This document shows, piece after piece, positions 49,126-56,162 of a stretch of 56,162 bases of DNA. The position numbers and the translations under genes were made by a program. The stretch is from an uncultured Neisseriaceae bacterium (lineage in GTDB: Bacteria > Pseudomonadota > Gammaproteobacteria > Burkholderiales > Neisseriaceae). The stretch's first letter is position 1, and each line of letters opens with the position of its first letter. The notes under the pieces were generated by a model. It saw nothing but the letters and a program-made list of their open reading frames with translations, made no database searches and was not told where the DNA came from. Where the stretch lies: the NCBI GenBank assembly GCA_945267035.1, contig CALYOS010000010.1, positions 1 to 56,162 of the forward strand, given 5' to 3'.

Positions 49126-49608
49126 CAAACCAAGCATGTAAATAGATTTTGCATCGAAAAAAAGTGCCTACTCTGAAAACACGTATTGATGCTGCAAAAT
49201 CGCAGTAATCTATTTACGCTACTTTAGTTTAGCAATACATGTAGCGTATCTATTGGCTTATTTATATCAATAAATTCAAAGCAATAGACCAATAGTTACT
49301 CCAAACAAACCTAGTCCCAGCTATTTAATGATTAAAATAAAATCAGATTAGCTTATCTAAGCTCAAGTAGAGCTTTGATTTTGATTATTCATGCAAAAAC
49401 CTAAGTTGGCTCGTGCAAACAATCATATCTAATTGAATGAACAGGTTAATTTTTTATAAAATTTTTTGGAGTTTAATTAGAGTAATATTTTAATTGGTCT
49501 AACTAAATGCTTTAAGCTTGTCTGTTTCAGCAGGAAAAGCAATGCAGACGATAAATTTTTGATAGAATAGATAGATGTGAATGAACACCATGTTAAGAAG
49601 TCAATTTT
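49126..49608. other. Gene-free region before darP
   Basis: About 480 bp AT-rich. It must hold the darP promoter. No ORF, repeat or hairpin with T-run could be supported. Confidence 0.4.
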
Positions 49609-50133
49609 ATGAAATCTAATTTTGTCAGCCAGATCAACTCCAACGAAGAATGGATCAGTAAAACCCAAATGAAAAAGCAAATGAATGATTTGCAAGCGCT
49701 GGGAATGGAACTGACCCGATTGTCTTCTGATACGCTGAAAAAAATGGATTTGCCGGAAGATTTACTCGATGCAGTGTTAACTTATCAGAAAATCACCTCC
49801 AATAGTGCACTCAAACGACAAGCTCAATATATTGGGCGTTTAATGCGCGAAATAGATCATACTCCGATTAGTCATTATCTGGCTCGGCTTAAAGGTGAAA
49901 ACACGGCACATAATGCTTATCTGCAACGGCTGGAAAATTTACGTTCAGCCCTGATTGCGGATGATAAAGCATTGACTGAATTAATTAGCCACTATCCCGA
50001 CATTGAGGTGAATAATCTGCGCACCCTCATCCGCAATGCGCGCAAAGAACAGGCTGAAAATAAACCGCCTAAAGCTTTTCGCGCTTTATTTCAGCTGCTG
50101 AAATCTGCAATCAGTGAAGATAATATTGTCTAA
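49609..50133 (+). CDS. darP: Ribosome biogenesis factor DarP (YjgA, DUF615)
   Basis: Assembly factor for the 50S ribosomal subunit. It has 174 residues. The family signature SKTQMKKQMNDLQALGMELTRLSSDTLKKMDLPEDLLDAV is visible from about residue 20 (positions 49666-49785), with LKRQAQYIGRLMREID next and QAENKPPKAFRALFQLLK near the C-terminus. Highly charged and helical, as expected. It is followed by trpC 112 bp downstream. Confidence 0.93.
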   Translation: MKSNFVSQINSNEEWISKTQMKKQMNDLQALGMELTRLSSDTLKKMDLPEDLLDAVLTYQKITSNSALKRQAQYIGRLMREIDHTPISHYLARLKGENTAHNAYLQRLENLRSALIADDKALTELISHYPDIEVNNLRTLIRNARKEQAENKPPKAFRALFQLLKSAISEDNIV

Positions 50134-50245
50134 AAAAGTGCAGAATAAGAACCCAGTATGCTCTAAATTTATTTTAGAGAACCATCAGCAAAATTAAACC
50201 GTAATCTGGTTAACAGTCTTTTAGACCTGTTTTGGATCGATCATA

Positions 50246-51034
50246 ATGAGTGACATACTAAATAAAATCTTGGCTACCAAAAAAATCGAGGTGAGCAAGG
50301 CACAAGCAACCATCCCATTTAATGAGGTCAGAGCACAAGCGGAACAACAGACCACGGTACGCTCCTTTCTTCATGCCATCAGCCAAAAACACCAAAATGC
50401 GCAAGCGGCCATTATTGCCGAAATAAAAAAAGCCAGCCCTTCTAAAGGGCTGATACGTGCAGACTTTCAACCGGCAGCCATTGCCCAAGCCTATGAAGAA
50501 GGCGGTGCAGCCTGTTTGTCTGTTCTCACTGATGAGCAGTATTTCCAAGGAAGTTTTGCCTATTTGAACCAAGCACGCAATGCCTGCACCTTACCGGTTT
50601 TGCGAAAAGATTTTATTATCGATCCATATCAGATTTATCAATCTCGCGCCGAAAACGCCGATGCCATTCTTCTTATCGCCGCAGCCTTAGAACAGTCACA
50701 ATTGCTGGAATATGAGCATATCGCCCATGAATTGAATTTGACGGTGTTACTAGAGGTGCACAACCAAGAAGAGTTGGAAAAATGTCGCGACATGCAAACC
50801 CCATTGTGGGGGGTAAACAATCGTAATTTACGTACTTTTGAAGTAGATTTAAATCAAACCTTAAAATTGCTCCCTTATTTACACGGTAAAACTGTGGTGA
50901 CTGAGAGTGGTATTTTTACTGCCAATGATATCCGCCTGATGCAACATCATCAGATCAATACCTTTTTAATAGGTGAAAGCTTAATGCGTGCGGATAATAT
51001 CAGTCAGGAACTATCTACATTGGTCAATGCTTGA
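50246..51034 (+). CDS. trpC: Indole-3-glycerol phosphate synthase
   Basis: Cyclises carboxyphenylaminodeoxyribulose phosphate to indole-3-glycerol phosphate in tryptophan synthesis. It has 262 residues with a single TIM barrel and no fused TrpF domain. Visible motifs are [18 protein letters not shown] (catalytic Lys), [44 protein letters not shown] and VVTESGI. It is free-standing, not in a trp operon. A possible short cotranscript with map (51 bp later) is inferred. Confidence 0.96.
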   Translation: MSDILNKILATKKIEVSKAQATIPFNEVRAQAEQQTTVRSFLHAISQKHQNAQAAIIAEIKKASPSKGLIRADFQPAAIAQAYEEGGAACLSVLTDEQYFQGSFAYLNQARNACTLPVLRKDFIIDPYQIYQSRAENADAILLIAAALEQSQLLEYEHIAHELNLTVLLEVHNQEELEKCRDMQTPLWGVNNRNLRTFEVDLNQTLKLLPYLHGKTVVTESGIFTANDIRLMQHHQINTFLIGESLMRADNISQELSTLVNA

Positions 51035-51085
51035 TCAGCCACAATCTGAATACCTGAATAAAGAACCAATCTAAAGGATTAAATT

Positions 51086-51862
51086 ATGTCAGTGATCATT
51101 AAAACCCCCGAAGAAATTGCAGCGATGCGAGCTGTAGGTCGTTTGGCCGCAGAAGCATTAGATTATATTGGTCAATTTGTTAAACCTGGTGTGACCACTA
51201 ATGAGCTGGATAAACTGATTCATGACTATCACATCAATGTACAAGGTGGATATCCGGCACCATTGGGTTATGGTACGCCCCCTTTTCCTAAGTCTTGCTG
51301 CACATCGGTCAACCATGTTATTTGTCATGGGATCCCCGACGACAAACCATTAAAAAATGGCGATATCTTGAATATCGATGTCACCATCGTCAAAGATGGG
51401 TTTCATGGCGATTCCAGCCGTATGTATGCTGTAGGCGAAATCAGCCCACAAGCCCGCAGATTAATCAATGTCACCCATCAAAGCATGATGGCGGGTATTG
51501 AAGTTGTCCGCCCTGGAGCAACACTGGGCGATATTGGCTATGCCTGTCAACAAGTTGCCGAAAATGCTGGCTATTCCGTTGTCCAAGAATTCTGTGGACA
51601 TGGTGTCGGACGCGGCTTTCATGAAGAGCCACAGGTGTTACATTATGGACGGCGCCATACCGGTTTAAAACTGCAACCGGGCATGATCTTCACCATTGAA
51701 CCAATGATTAACCAAGGTAAACGTCATTTAAAGATTTTGAACGATGGCTGGACTGTTGTAACCAAAGACCATAAATTATCCGCTCAATGGGAGCATGAAG
51801 TCCTTGTTACAGATACAGGTTATGAAATCCTAACCATCAGTCCTATGACAGGTAAACCTTAA
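51086..51862 (+). CDS. map: Methionine aminopeptidase, type I
   Basis: Removes the N-terminal methionine from new proteins. It has 258 residues. The metal and catalytic residues sit in CHGIPDDKPLKNGDILNIDV (His, Asp), FHGDSSRMY (Asp), CGHGVGRGFHEEP (two His), FTIEPMI (Glu) and WEHEVLVT (Glu). AAAGGA lies shortly before the ATG. It follows trpC by 51 bp. Confidence 0.97.
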   Translation: MSVIIKTPEEIAAMRAVGRLAAEALDYIGQFVKPGVTTNELDKLIHDYHINVQGGYPAPLGYGTPPFPKSCCTSVNHVICHGIPDDKPLKNGDILNIDVTIVKDGFHGDSSRMYAVGEISPQARRLINVTHQSMMAGIEVVRPGATLGDIGYACQQVAENAGYSVVQEFCGHGVGRGFHEEPQVLHYGRRHTGLKLQPGMIFTIEPMINQGKRHLKILNDGWTVVTKDHKLSAQWEHEVLVTDTGYEILTISPMTGKP

Positions 51863-52219
51863 AATAGCGTAAATTTACCAAACCAAAACATAAAATTATT
51901 ATTCTTAAACTTTATTATATTTTAGTTAAAAATTTTATGACAAATATAGGTAATTATCTATATTACATCATAAAAATTAACAATATAGGTCTAATTACCC
52001 CTATTGCGTAAATATATGCTTTATACCTTTTCTAAGCTAATGTAAAAACTATTGTGATAAGATAGAACTCAATAGATAATTATGCATATTGGTAACTTCT
52101 GGCTATAACGTTGACTTTAGTCGGAATTTACCAAAATAATTGATTGTTTATGAATGATCATATTAAATAAAGTAATGCTAGTTAAACATAGACAAACTCG
52201 TTTTTAAGGTATAAAAATT
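51863..52219. other. Very AT-rich region before the Xre-type gene
   Basis: About 360 bp, among the most AT-rich stretches here. It must carry the promoter for the small regulator. No ORF or clear inverted repeat operator was recognised. Confidence 0.4.
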
Positions 52220-52504
52220 ATGAAAGCATTTAAACCCATTAATAACGTACGCGAAATCCGTAAAAAACTTGGTTTGAATCAGATTGAGTTCTGGAGTCAG
52301 GTTGGGGTAACTCAGTCAGGCGGTTCACGTTATGAAGCTGGTCGCAATATTCCTAAACCAGTTCGCGAACTGGTACGATTGGTGCATGTTGAGCAATTGG
52401 AATTGAGCAAATTAAATCGCACCAATATGGAAATTGCTGAATTGTTGAAAAATGATCATCCAGAAATCTATCAGCAGCTCAAATCTAAAATAGATCACAA
52501 ATAA
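52220..52504 (+). CDS. Small helix-turn-helix regulator, Xre-like
   Basis: A 94-residue protein with an HTH domain near the N-terminus (about 8-50): REIRKKLGLNQIEFWSQVGV then TQSGGSRYEAGRNIPKPVRE. The first helix-turn matches cro/C1-type HTH (L-x-Q-x-E-F-W-x-x-V-G-V-x-Q-S/T-x-x-S-R-Y-E). The C-terminal half is a charged helix, perhaps for dimerisation. It has its own terminator, so it is a single-gene unit. The target is unknown; proteins of this form occur as free-standing genes in Neisseriaceae. Autoregulation is possible. Confidence 0.88.
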   Translation: MKAFKPINNVREIRKKLGLNQIEFWSQVGVTQSGGSRYEAGRNIPKPVRELVRLVHVEQLELSKLNRTNMEIAELLKNDHPEIYQQLKSKIDHK

Positions 52505-52526
52505 ACTGACTTTTGTTAGCTTATTC

Positions 52527-52560
52527 GCCCCTACCCATCAAATGGTCGGGGCTTTTACTT
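52527..52560 (+). terminator. Terminator of the Xre-type gene
   Basis: Stem GCCCCTACC / GGTCGGGGC with one mismatch, followed by TTTTACTTT. Confidence 0.8.
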
Positions 52561-52616
52561 TGTTGAATCTCAGAAAATATCTTATGTGAAGATATAAAAT
52601 GAGAGGATAAAAAAAT

Positions 52617-53465
52617 ATGACTCAAATGACATCGTCTCTAATGCCTTTTTTTAGTCTGATACGCGTGAGTGGCGAAGACCGTACTACGTTTTTACATAAT
52701 CAGCTTTCAAATGATATTAACAATCTACCTATCGGTCATGCGTGTTTAGCCACTTACAATACCGCTAAAGGACGTGTAATAGCGACTCTGCTGGTTTTAA
52801 AGCGGGAAAATGACCTACTGCTGATGGCAGCCACCGATCAAATTACAGCTTTGCTGAAAAAACTACAAATGTATGTTATGCGCAGTAAAGTAAAACTTGA
52901 AGCTATGCCTGAATGGGGCGTGGCAGCGAGTGCCCCGTCTACTCACTTTGACTTACCATCTGAACCGCAATTTGTTTTGCCAACAACTCATCACAACAAC
53001 CAATGGAGTATTACCCTACCGGATGGCTCTGTCATTGAACTGAGCAAAACAGAACATTTACCGCCCTATGATGCCAGTATTGTGACCAATTGGCAGATCT
53101 ATGAAATAAATCATGGCTTAGCCTGGATTTGTGCTGCTACCAGCGAAACTTGCGTGGCACAAATGTTGAACATGCAGCTAGTTGGTGCAGTTAATTTTAA
53201 AAAAGGCTGTTATCCCGGACAAGAAATCATTGCCCGAGCTCAATATCGCGGACAAGTAAAACGTGGTTTAGTCAAGTTACAGGCCACAGCGCCAGTTAAA
53301 GAAGGTGAACTCATCTATTGTCATGATGACGAAGTAGGTTTAATCATCAACCAAGTATCGGATCTGCACGCCAACCTCGTTTTAGCAGTGATCAAGCATG
53401 ATGCCGTCGCAGAACCATTGCATACTGAATCAGCCGAACTGAATCTGGTTACACAGTTTTTCTGA
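52617..53465 (+). CDS. ygfZ: Folate-binding YgfZ-like protein (tRNA-modifying/Fe-S repair)
   Basis: GcvT-like tetrahydrofolate-binding protein that supports Fe-S enzymes such as MiaB. It has 282 residues. The hallmark motif KKGCYPGQEIIARAQYRGQV (conserved Cys) is at about 199-218. The N-terminal part FSLIRVSGEDRTTFLHNQLS and TYNTAKGRVIATLLVL is typical. The ATG sits just after GAGAGGATAAAAAA. Confidence 0.93.
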   Translation: MTQMTSSLMPFFSLIRVSGEDRTTFLHNQLSNDINNLPIGHACLATYNTAKGRVIATLLVLKRENDLLLMAATDQITALLKKLQMYVMRSKVKLEAMPEWGVAASAPSTHFDLPSEPQFVLPTTHHNNQWSITLPDGSVIELSKTEHLPPYDASIVTNWQIYEINHGLAWICAATSETCVAQMLNMQLVGAVNFKKGCYPGQEIIARAQYRGQVKRGLVKLQATAPVKEGELIYCHDDEVGLIINQVSDLHANLVLAVIKHDAVAEPLHTESAELNLVTQFF

Positions 53466-53659
53466 TCGCTCTCATAGAGATGTTGCAACCATGCCATGGT
53501 ATAGAGTGCTAAGCCAACCTAGGCAAATTTGATTATGCAGATTAAGACTAAAATGTCAGCTAAGCACCTATTTTCAATACCATTATCATGATCTGCCAGA
53601 CAGACAGAAAAAAATATCTCTGGTGACGGCATTTAACCCTCAGATTTTATATTAACTTG

Positions 53660-53708
53660 TGCTACAATTAGCCTACCTTCAAGACGGCCTGAGCCGTCTT
53701 GTTTTTAT
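53660..53708 (+). promoter_or_regulatory. Promoter and terminator-like hairpin in the prfC leader
   Basis: TGCTACAAT (53660-53668) is an extended -10 element. It is followed from 53680 by a 9-bp perfect hairpin, CAAGACGGC / GCCGTCTTG with CTGA loop, and a T-rich tail TTTTTATTG. The hairpin ends about 23 bases before the prfC ATG. If the promoter is used, most transcripts would meet a terminator before the gene. Confidence 0.6.
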
Positions 53709-53730
53709 TGTTTTCACATTAGCAAACAAC

Positions 53731-55329
53731 ATGAGCCAAATTGCCCAAGAAGCGGCACGTCGCCGCACATTTGCGATTATTTCACACCCTGACGCAGGTA
53801 AGACTACCCTGACTGAAAAGCTATTACTGTTTTCAGGTGCCATACTTTCCGCCGGAACAGTTAAAGGCAAAAAGTCCGGTAAATTCGCCACTTCAGACTG
53901 GATGGAAATTGAAAAACAACGCGGTATATCCGTTGCTTCTTCAGTGATGCAGTTTGATTATCGGCAACATGTTGTCAACTTGCTGGATACACCTGGACAT
54001 GAAGATTTTTCAGAAGATACCTATCGTGTGCTCACCGCAGTTGACAGTGCCTTGATGGTGATCGACGCGGCCAAAGGTGTCGAAGCTCAGACCATCAAGT
54101 TGTTGAATGTGTGCCGATTGCGTGATACCCCTATCGTTACCTTCATGAATAAATACGATCGGGAAGTTCGAGATTCCTTAGAACTACTGGATGAAGTAGA
54201 AAATATCCTTAATATACGTTGTGCGCCGATCACCTGGCCTATCGGCATGGGTAAAAATTTCAAAGGGGTATACCATATCCTCAATGATGAAATTTATCTG
54301 TTTGAAGCAGGTGGTGAAAAGCTACCGCATGAGTTCGATGTGATTAAGGGATTGGATAATAGCCGACTGGATGAATTATTTCCGATTGAAATCCAGCAAT
54401 TACGCGAAGAAATCGAATTAGTACAGGCAGCATCCAACGAATTTGATCTTAACGCATTTTTGCGTGGGGAGCTCACACCAGTATTCTTTGGTTCTGCCAT
54501 CAATAATTTTGGTATTCAGGAAATTCTCAATGCCCTGATCGATTGGGCGCCTGCACCACAACCCCGAGCTGCGCTTGAAAGAGTAGTCGAACCAACGGAA
54601 AACAAATTTTCTGGTTTTGTATTCAAAATTCAAGCCAACATGGATGCTAAGCATCGAGATCGCATCGCCTTCTTACGCGTTTGTTCTGGCGAATTCACTC
54701 GAGGCATGAAAATAAAACATCTACGCCTTAATCGTGAAATTGCCGCATCCAGCGTCGTGACATTTATGTCCCATACGCGCGAATTAGTCGAAGACGCCTA
54801 TGCAGGTGACATTATTGGTATCCCCAACCATGGCAATATCCAGATTGGCGACAGCTTCACCGAAGGAGAACAACTGACCTTTACCGGTATTCCATTTTTT
54901 GCCCCCGAACTGTTCCGCGCAGTTCGAATTAAAAATCCGCTGAAAATGAAACAACTGCAAAAAGGTTTGCAACAGCTTGGTGAAGAAGGTGCGGTTCAGG
55001 TATTTCGTCCGCATAATGGTGGTGATCTGATTCTCGGTGCAGTGGGTGTGCTCCAGTTTGAAGTGGTTACAGCCCGATTAGCCAATGAATATGGCGTCGA
55101 TGCGGTATTTGAACCCGCCAATATCTGGTCTGCTCGATGGGTGTCTTGTGCTGATAACAAAAAAATGGCTGAATTCGAAAAAGCCAACACCCTCAATCTG
55201 GCTACAGATGCAGGAGGAAATTTAACTTATCTGGCACCGAATCGAGTTAATCTGTCTCTGACAGAAGAACGCTGGCCAGATATTCGTTTCCATGAAACGC
55301 GAGAATTAACTGTTGCAGTAAACCAGTAA
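53731..55329 (+). CDS. prfC: Peptide chain release factor 3
   Basis: GTPase that recycles RF1/RF2 from the ribosome. It has 532 residues. GTP-binding motifs are [16 protein letters not shown] (G1), [14 protein letters not shown] (G3) and FMNKYDRE (G4); the EF-G-like domains follow, with [20 protein letters not shown] and [20 protein letters not shown]. The open frame continues 24 codons upstream through the hairpin to a GTG, but [18 protein letters not shown] matches the family start. No good Shine-Dalgarno sequence precedes this ATG. Antisense frames inside it are shadows. Confidence 0.97.
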   Translation: MSQIAQEAARRRTFAIISHPDAGKTTLTEKLLLFSGAILSAGTVKGKKSGKFATSDWMEIEKQRGISVASSVMQFDYRQHVVNLLDTPGHEDFSEDTYRVLTAVDSALMVIDAAKGVEAQTIKLLNVCRLRDTPIVTFMNKYDREVRDSLELLDEVENILNIRCAPITWPIGMGKNFKGVYHILNDEIYLFEAGGEKLPHEFDVIKGLDNSRLDELFPIEIQQLREEIELVQAASNEFDLNAFLRGELTPVFFGSAINNFGIQEILNALIDWAPAPQPRAALERVVEPTENKFSGFVFKIQANMDAKHRDRIAFLRVCSGEFTRGMKIKHLRLNREIAASSVVTFMSHTRELVEDAYAGDIIGIPNHGNIQIGDSFTEGEQLTFTGIPFFAPELFRAVRIKNPLKMKQLQKGLQQLGEEGAVQVFRPHNGGDLILGAVGVLQFEVVTARLANEYGVDAVFEPANIWSARWVSCADNKKMAEFEKANTLNLATDAGGNLTYLAPNRVNLSLTEERWPDIRFHETRELTVAVNQ

Positions 55330-55350
55330 TCCCGTTTACCTCGCTTCCAC

Positions 55351-55395
55351 ATAAAGCAGTCCGGCAAAATCAATACTGGGCTGCTTTATTTTTTA
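55351..55395 (+). terminator. Terminator of prfC
   Basis: ATAAAGCAG / CTGCTTTAT outer stem with a further CC/GG inside and a large loop, followed by a T-run (TTTTTT). Confidence 0.7.
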
Positions 55396-55399
55396 AGTC

Positions 55400-55412
55400 T
55401 ATAGTGGATTAA
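55400..55412 (+). repeat. Correia-like terminal repeat motif
   Basis: TATAGTGGATTAA matches the well-known end sequence of neisserial Correia repeat elements (TATAGTGGATTAA). No inverted partner was found downstream in the window. One 13-base match could be coincidence, but the adjacent decayed region makes a real element end more likely. Confidence 0.4.
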
Positions 55413-55505
55413 TATTTTAGTCGTAGCCATAGTAGGAAATACCGCTTGGATCAGACCGTCTTCAGCTGATCATCAAATCAGCTCTGGTTTAACGTGTGGG
55501 CAAAA

Positions 55506-55630
55506 TTTGTCAGTCAGCAGGAACAGATAGCTACCGCACTAAACAATCAATACGACAAATCGCCAACATATTAGGCATCGAATAATCAGATGCATGCTAC
55601 CTTAACCGAAATCAACTCCACCTGTCGAAG
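55506..55630 (+). pseudogene. Possible decayed IS30-type transposase N-terminus
   Basis: Three short plus-strand segments resemble an IS30-like N-terminal region: VSQQEQIATALNN (55509-55547), then in another frame SIRQIANILGIE (55547-55582), a stop, and SDACYLNRNQLHLSK (55586-55630). The second resembles the helix of IS30-type transposases ('IxRxxGxS'-like turn followed by xxxRELxRN). The breaks mean it is a remnant at most. Confidence 0.35.
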
Positions 55631-56162
55631 TAGACGATTCTATAAAACTAAAGTTAGTACCATTTTTTTGGGAAGCATGCCCCCATTTCCAGATCAATCC
55701 TCCGGCAGGTAAACGTTCTCCTAAGACAGCTAACTATTGATGTAGAATTTATCCCTGTTATTTTAGAGGCTTATTCCCTGATGAAATAGGTTTTTTAGTT
55801 ATTTCCATCTCAAGTATATTAAGATACGTTTTTTTGTACACTAACTTCAAACTGTAAACATCTGATTTCTCCATTTCTGTATTGTCTTTGCTGACTTTAA
55901 AATATGATCAGTGCTCTGATACTTTATTCTCTAAAATGAATTAAGCTTCCTGGTTAAAGATTTAACCCTGCTTTTATTAAAACCTTTATAAGCCAGAATA
56001 TCCTTCCAAATTTTCCTTTCCATCTCTTTTAAGGATAGATGTGGATACGAGTACCCTTTACTTAATTTCTTTAAATAATTTTCTTCTTTTCTAAAAATAA
56101 TCTTTTATCATTTGATGCGATATTTATAATAACAATCCGGATTTTTAATGGATTCGGAGATT
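55631..56162. other. Gene-free end of the window
   Basis: About 530 bp, mostly AT-rich, without a supportable ORF. No second Correia-type end was seen, though the window may stop before it. Confidence 0.4.

Noticed and set aside
53659-53730. Upstream extension of prfC to a GTG
   Set aside because: It would translate the promoter and hairpin; the family start is [12 protein letters not shown] at 53731.
1-56162. Neisserial DNA uptake sequences
   Set aside because: The standard 10-mer GCCGTCTGAA was not seen. One 11-base match to a variant (GGTCGTCTGAA, minus strand near 30206-30216, within rluE) is isolated, so there is no sign of enrichment by eye.
1-56162. CRISPR arrays, rRNA genes, prophage or integrase genes
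   Set aside because: No regularly spaced repeats, no rRNA segments and no integrase, capsid or terminase motifs could be seen.

Overview
The window looks like chromosomal DNA from a betaproteobacterium of the Neisseriaceae. It is AT-rich, with very AT-rich intergenic stretches, and most closely suggests a host-associated genus such as Snodgrassella. This is inferred from protein resemblance (PpsA, PpsR, AlgH/YqgE, Rho, UvrA, DUF1615 lipoprotein, RF3) and from base composition; no database search was possible. Most of the window is housekeeping genes with loose spacing: many intergenic regions of 300-1100 bp hold no intact gene, and several show decayed coding fragments.

Layout: (1) 1-8.5 kb: rho, an FKBP-type lipoprotein isomerase, tRNA-Asn, argB, the ruvX/yqgE pair, and divergently gpmI-envC. 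(2) 8.6-14 kb: a carboxy-terminal processing protease, then ppsA and its regulator ppsR, which are divergent. (3) 14-17 kb: an accessory pocket with a small lipoprotein, the frameshifted end of an upstream gene in the same orientation, and a very AT-rich membrane protein coupled to a short upstream frame. This looks like remnants of toxin/immunity cassettes. (4) 17-28 kb: a glutamine-synthetase-family ligase, a YafS-like methyltransferase divergent from mltD, an EamA transporter, an LplT-like MFS protein and uvrA. An AT-rich orphan gene, possibly an immunity protein, follows uvrA. (5) 28.8-33.6 kb: an orphan MetQ-type lipoprotein, rluE, and a three-gene ABC importer of the ABC_sub_bind/TrpXYZ type. 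(6) 34.7-36.8 kb: a YcxB-like membrane protein with an internal domain duplication, a tiny ORF and a DUF421 protein. (7) 37-45 kb: rlmB, an NfeD-SPFH pair, an Mth938-type protein, hom, a pilin-like protein, an ABC-F ATPase and a DUF1615 lipoprotein. (8) 45.7-56 kb: dsbB, pmbA, an unknown gene with two C-terminal membrane segments, darP, trpC, map, a small Xre-type regulator, ygfZ and prfC. The end is a gene-free tail with a Correia-like terminal motif and a decayed transposase-like fragment.

Clear functional couplings are ppsA with ppsR (PEP synthase and its bifunctional kinase/phosphorylase), the three-gene ABC importer, NfeD with SPFH (4-bp overlap), gpmI with envC (1-bp overlap), and yqgE with ruvX (overlapping).

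No complete new defence or mobile system is visible. The best leads are the scattered AT-rich orphan immunity-like genes (14.3-16.2, 27.7, 34.7 and 48.4 kb), the degraded toxin-like reading frames at 14.8-15.4 kb, the terminator-like hairpin directly before prfC, a perfect 13-bp inverted repeat in the argB-ruvX gap, and the pilin-like protein with Gln in place of Glu5.
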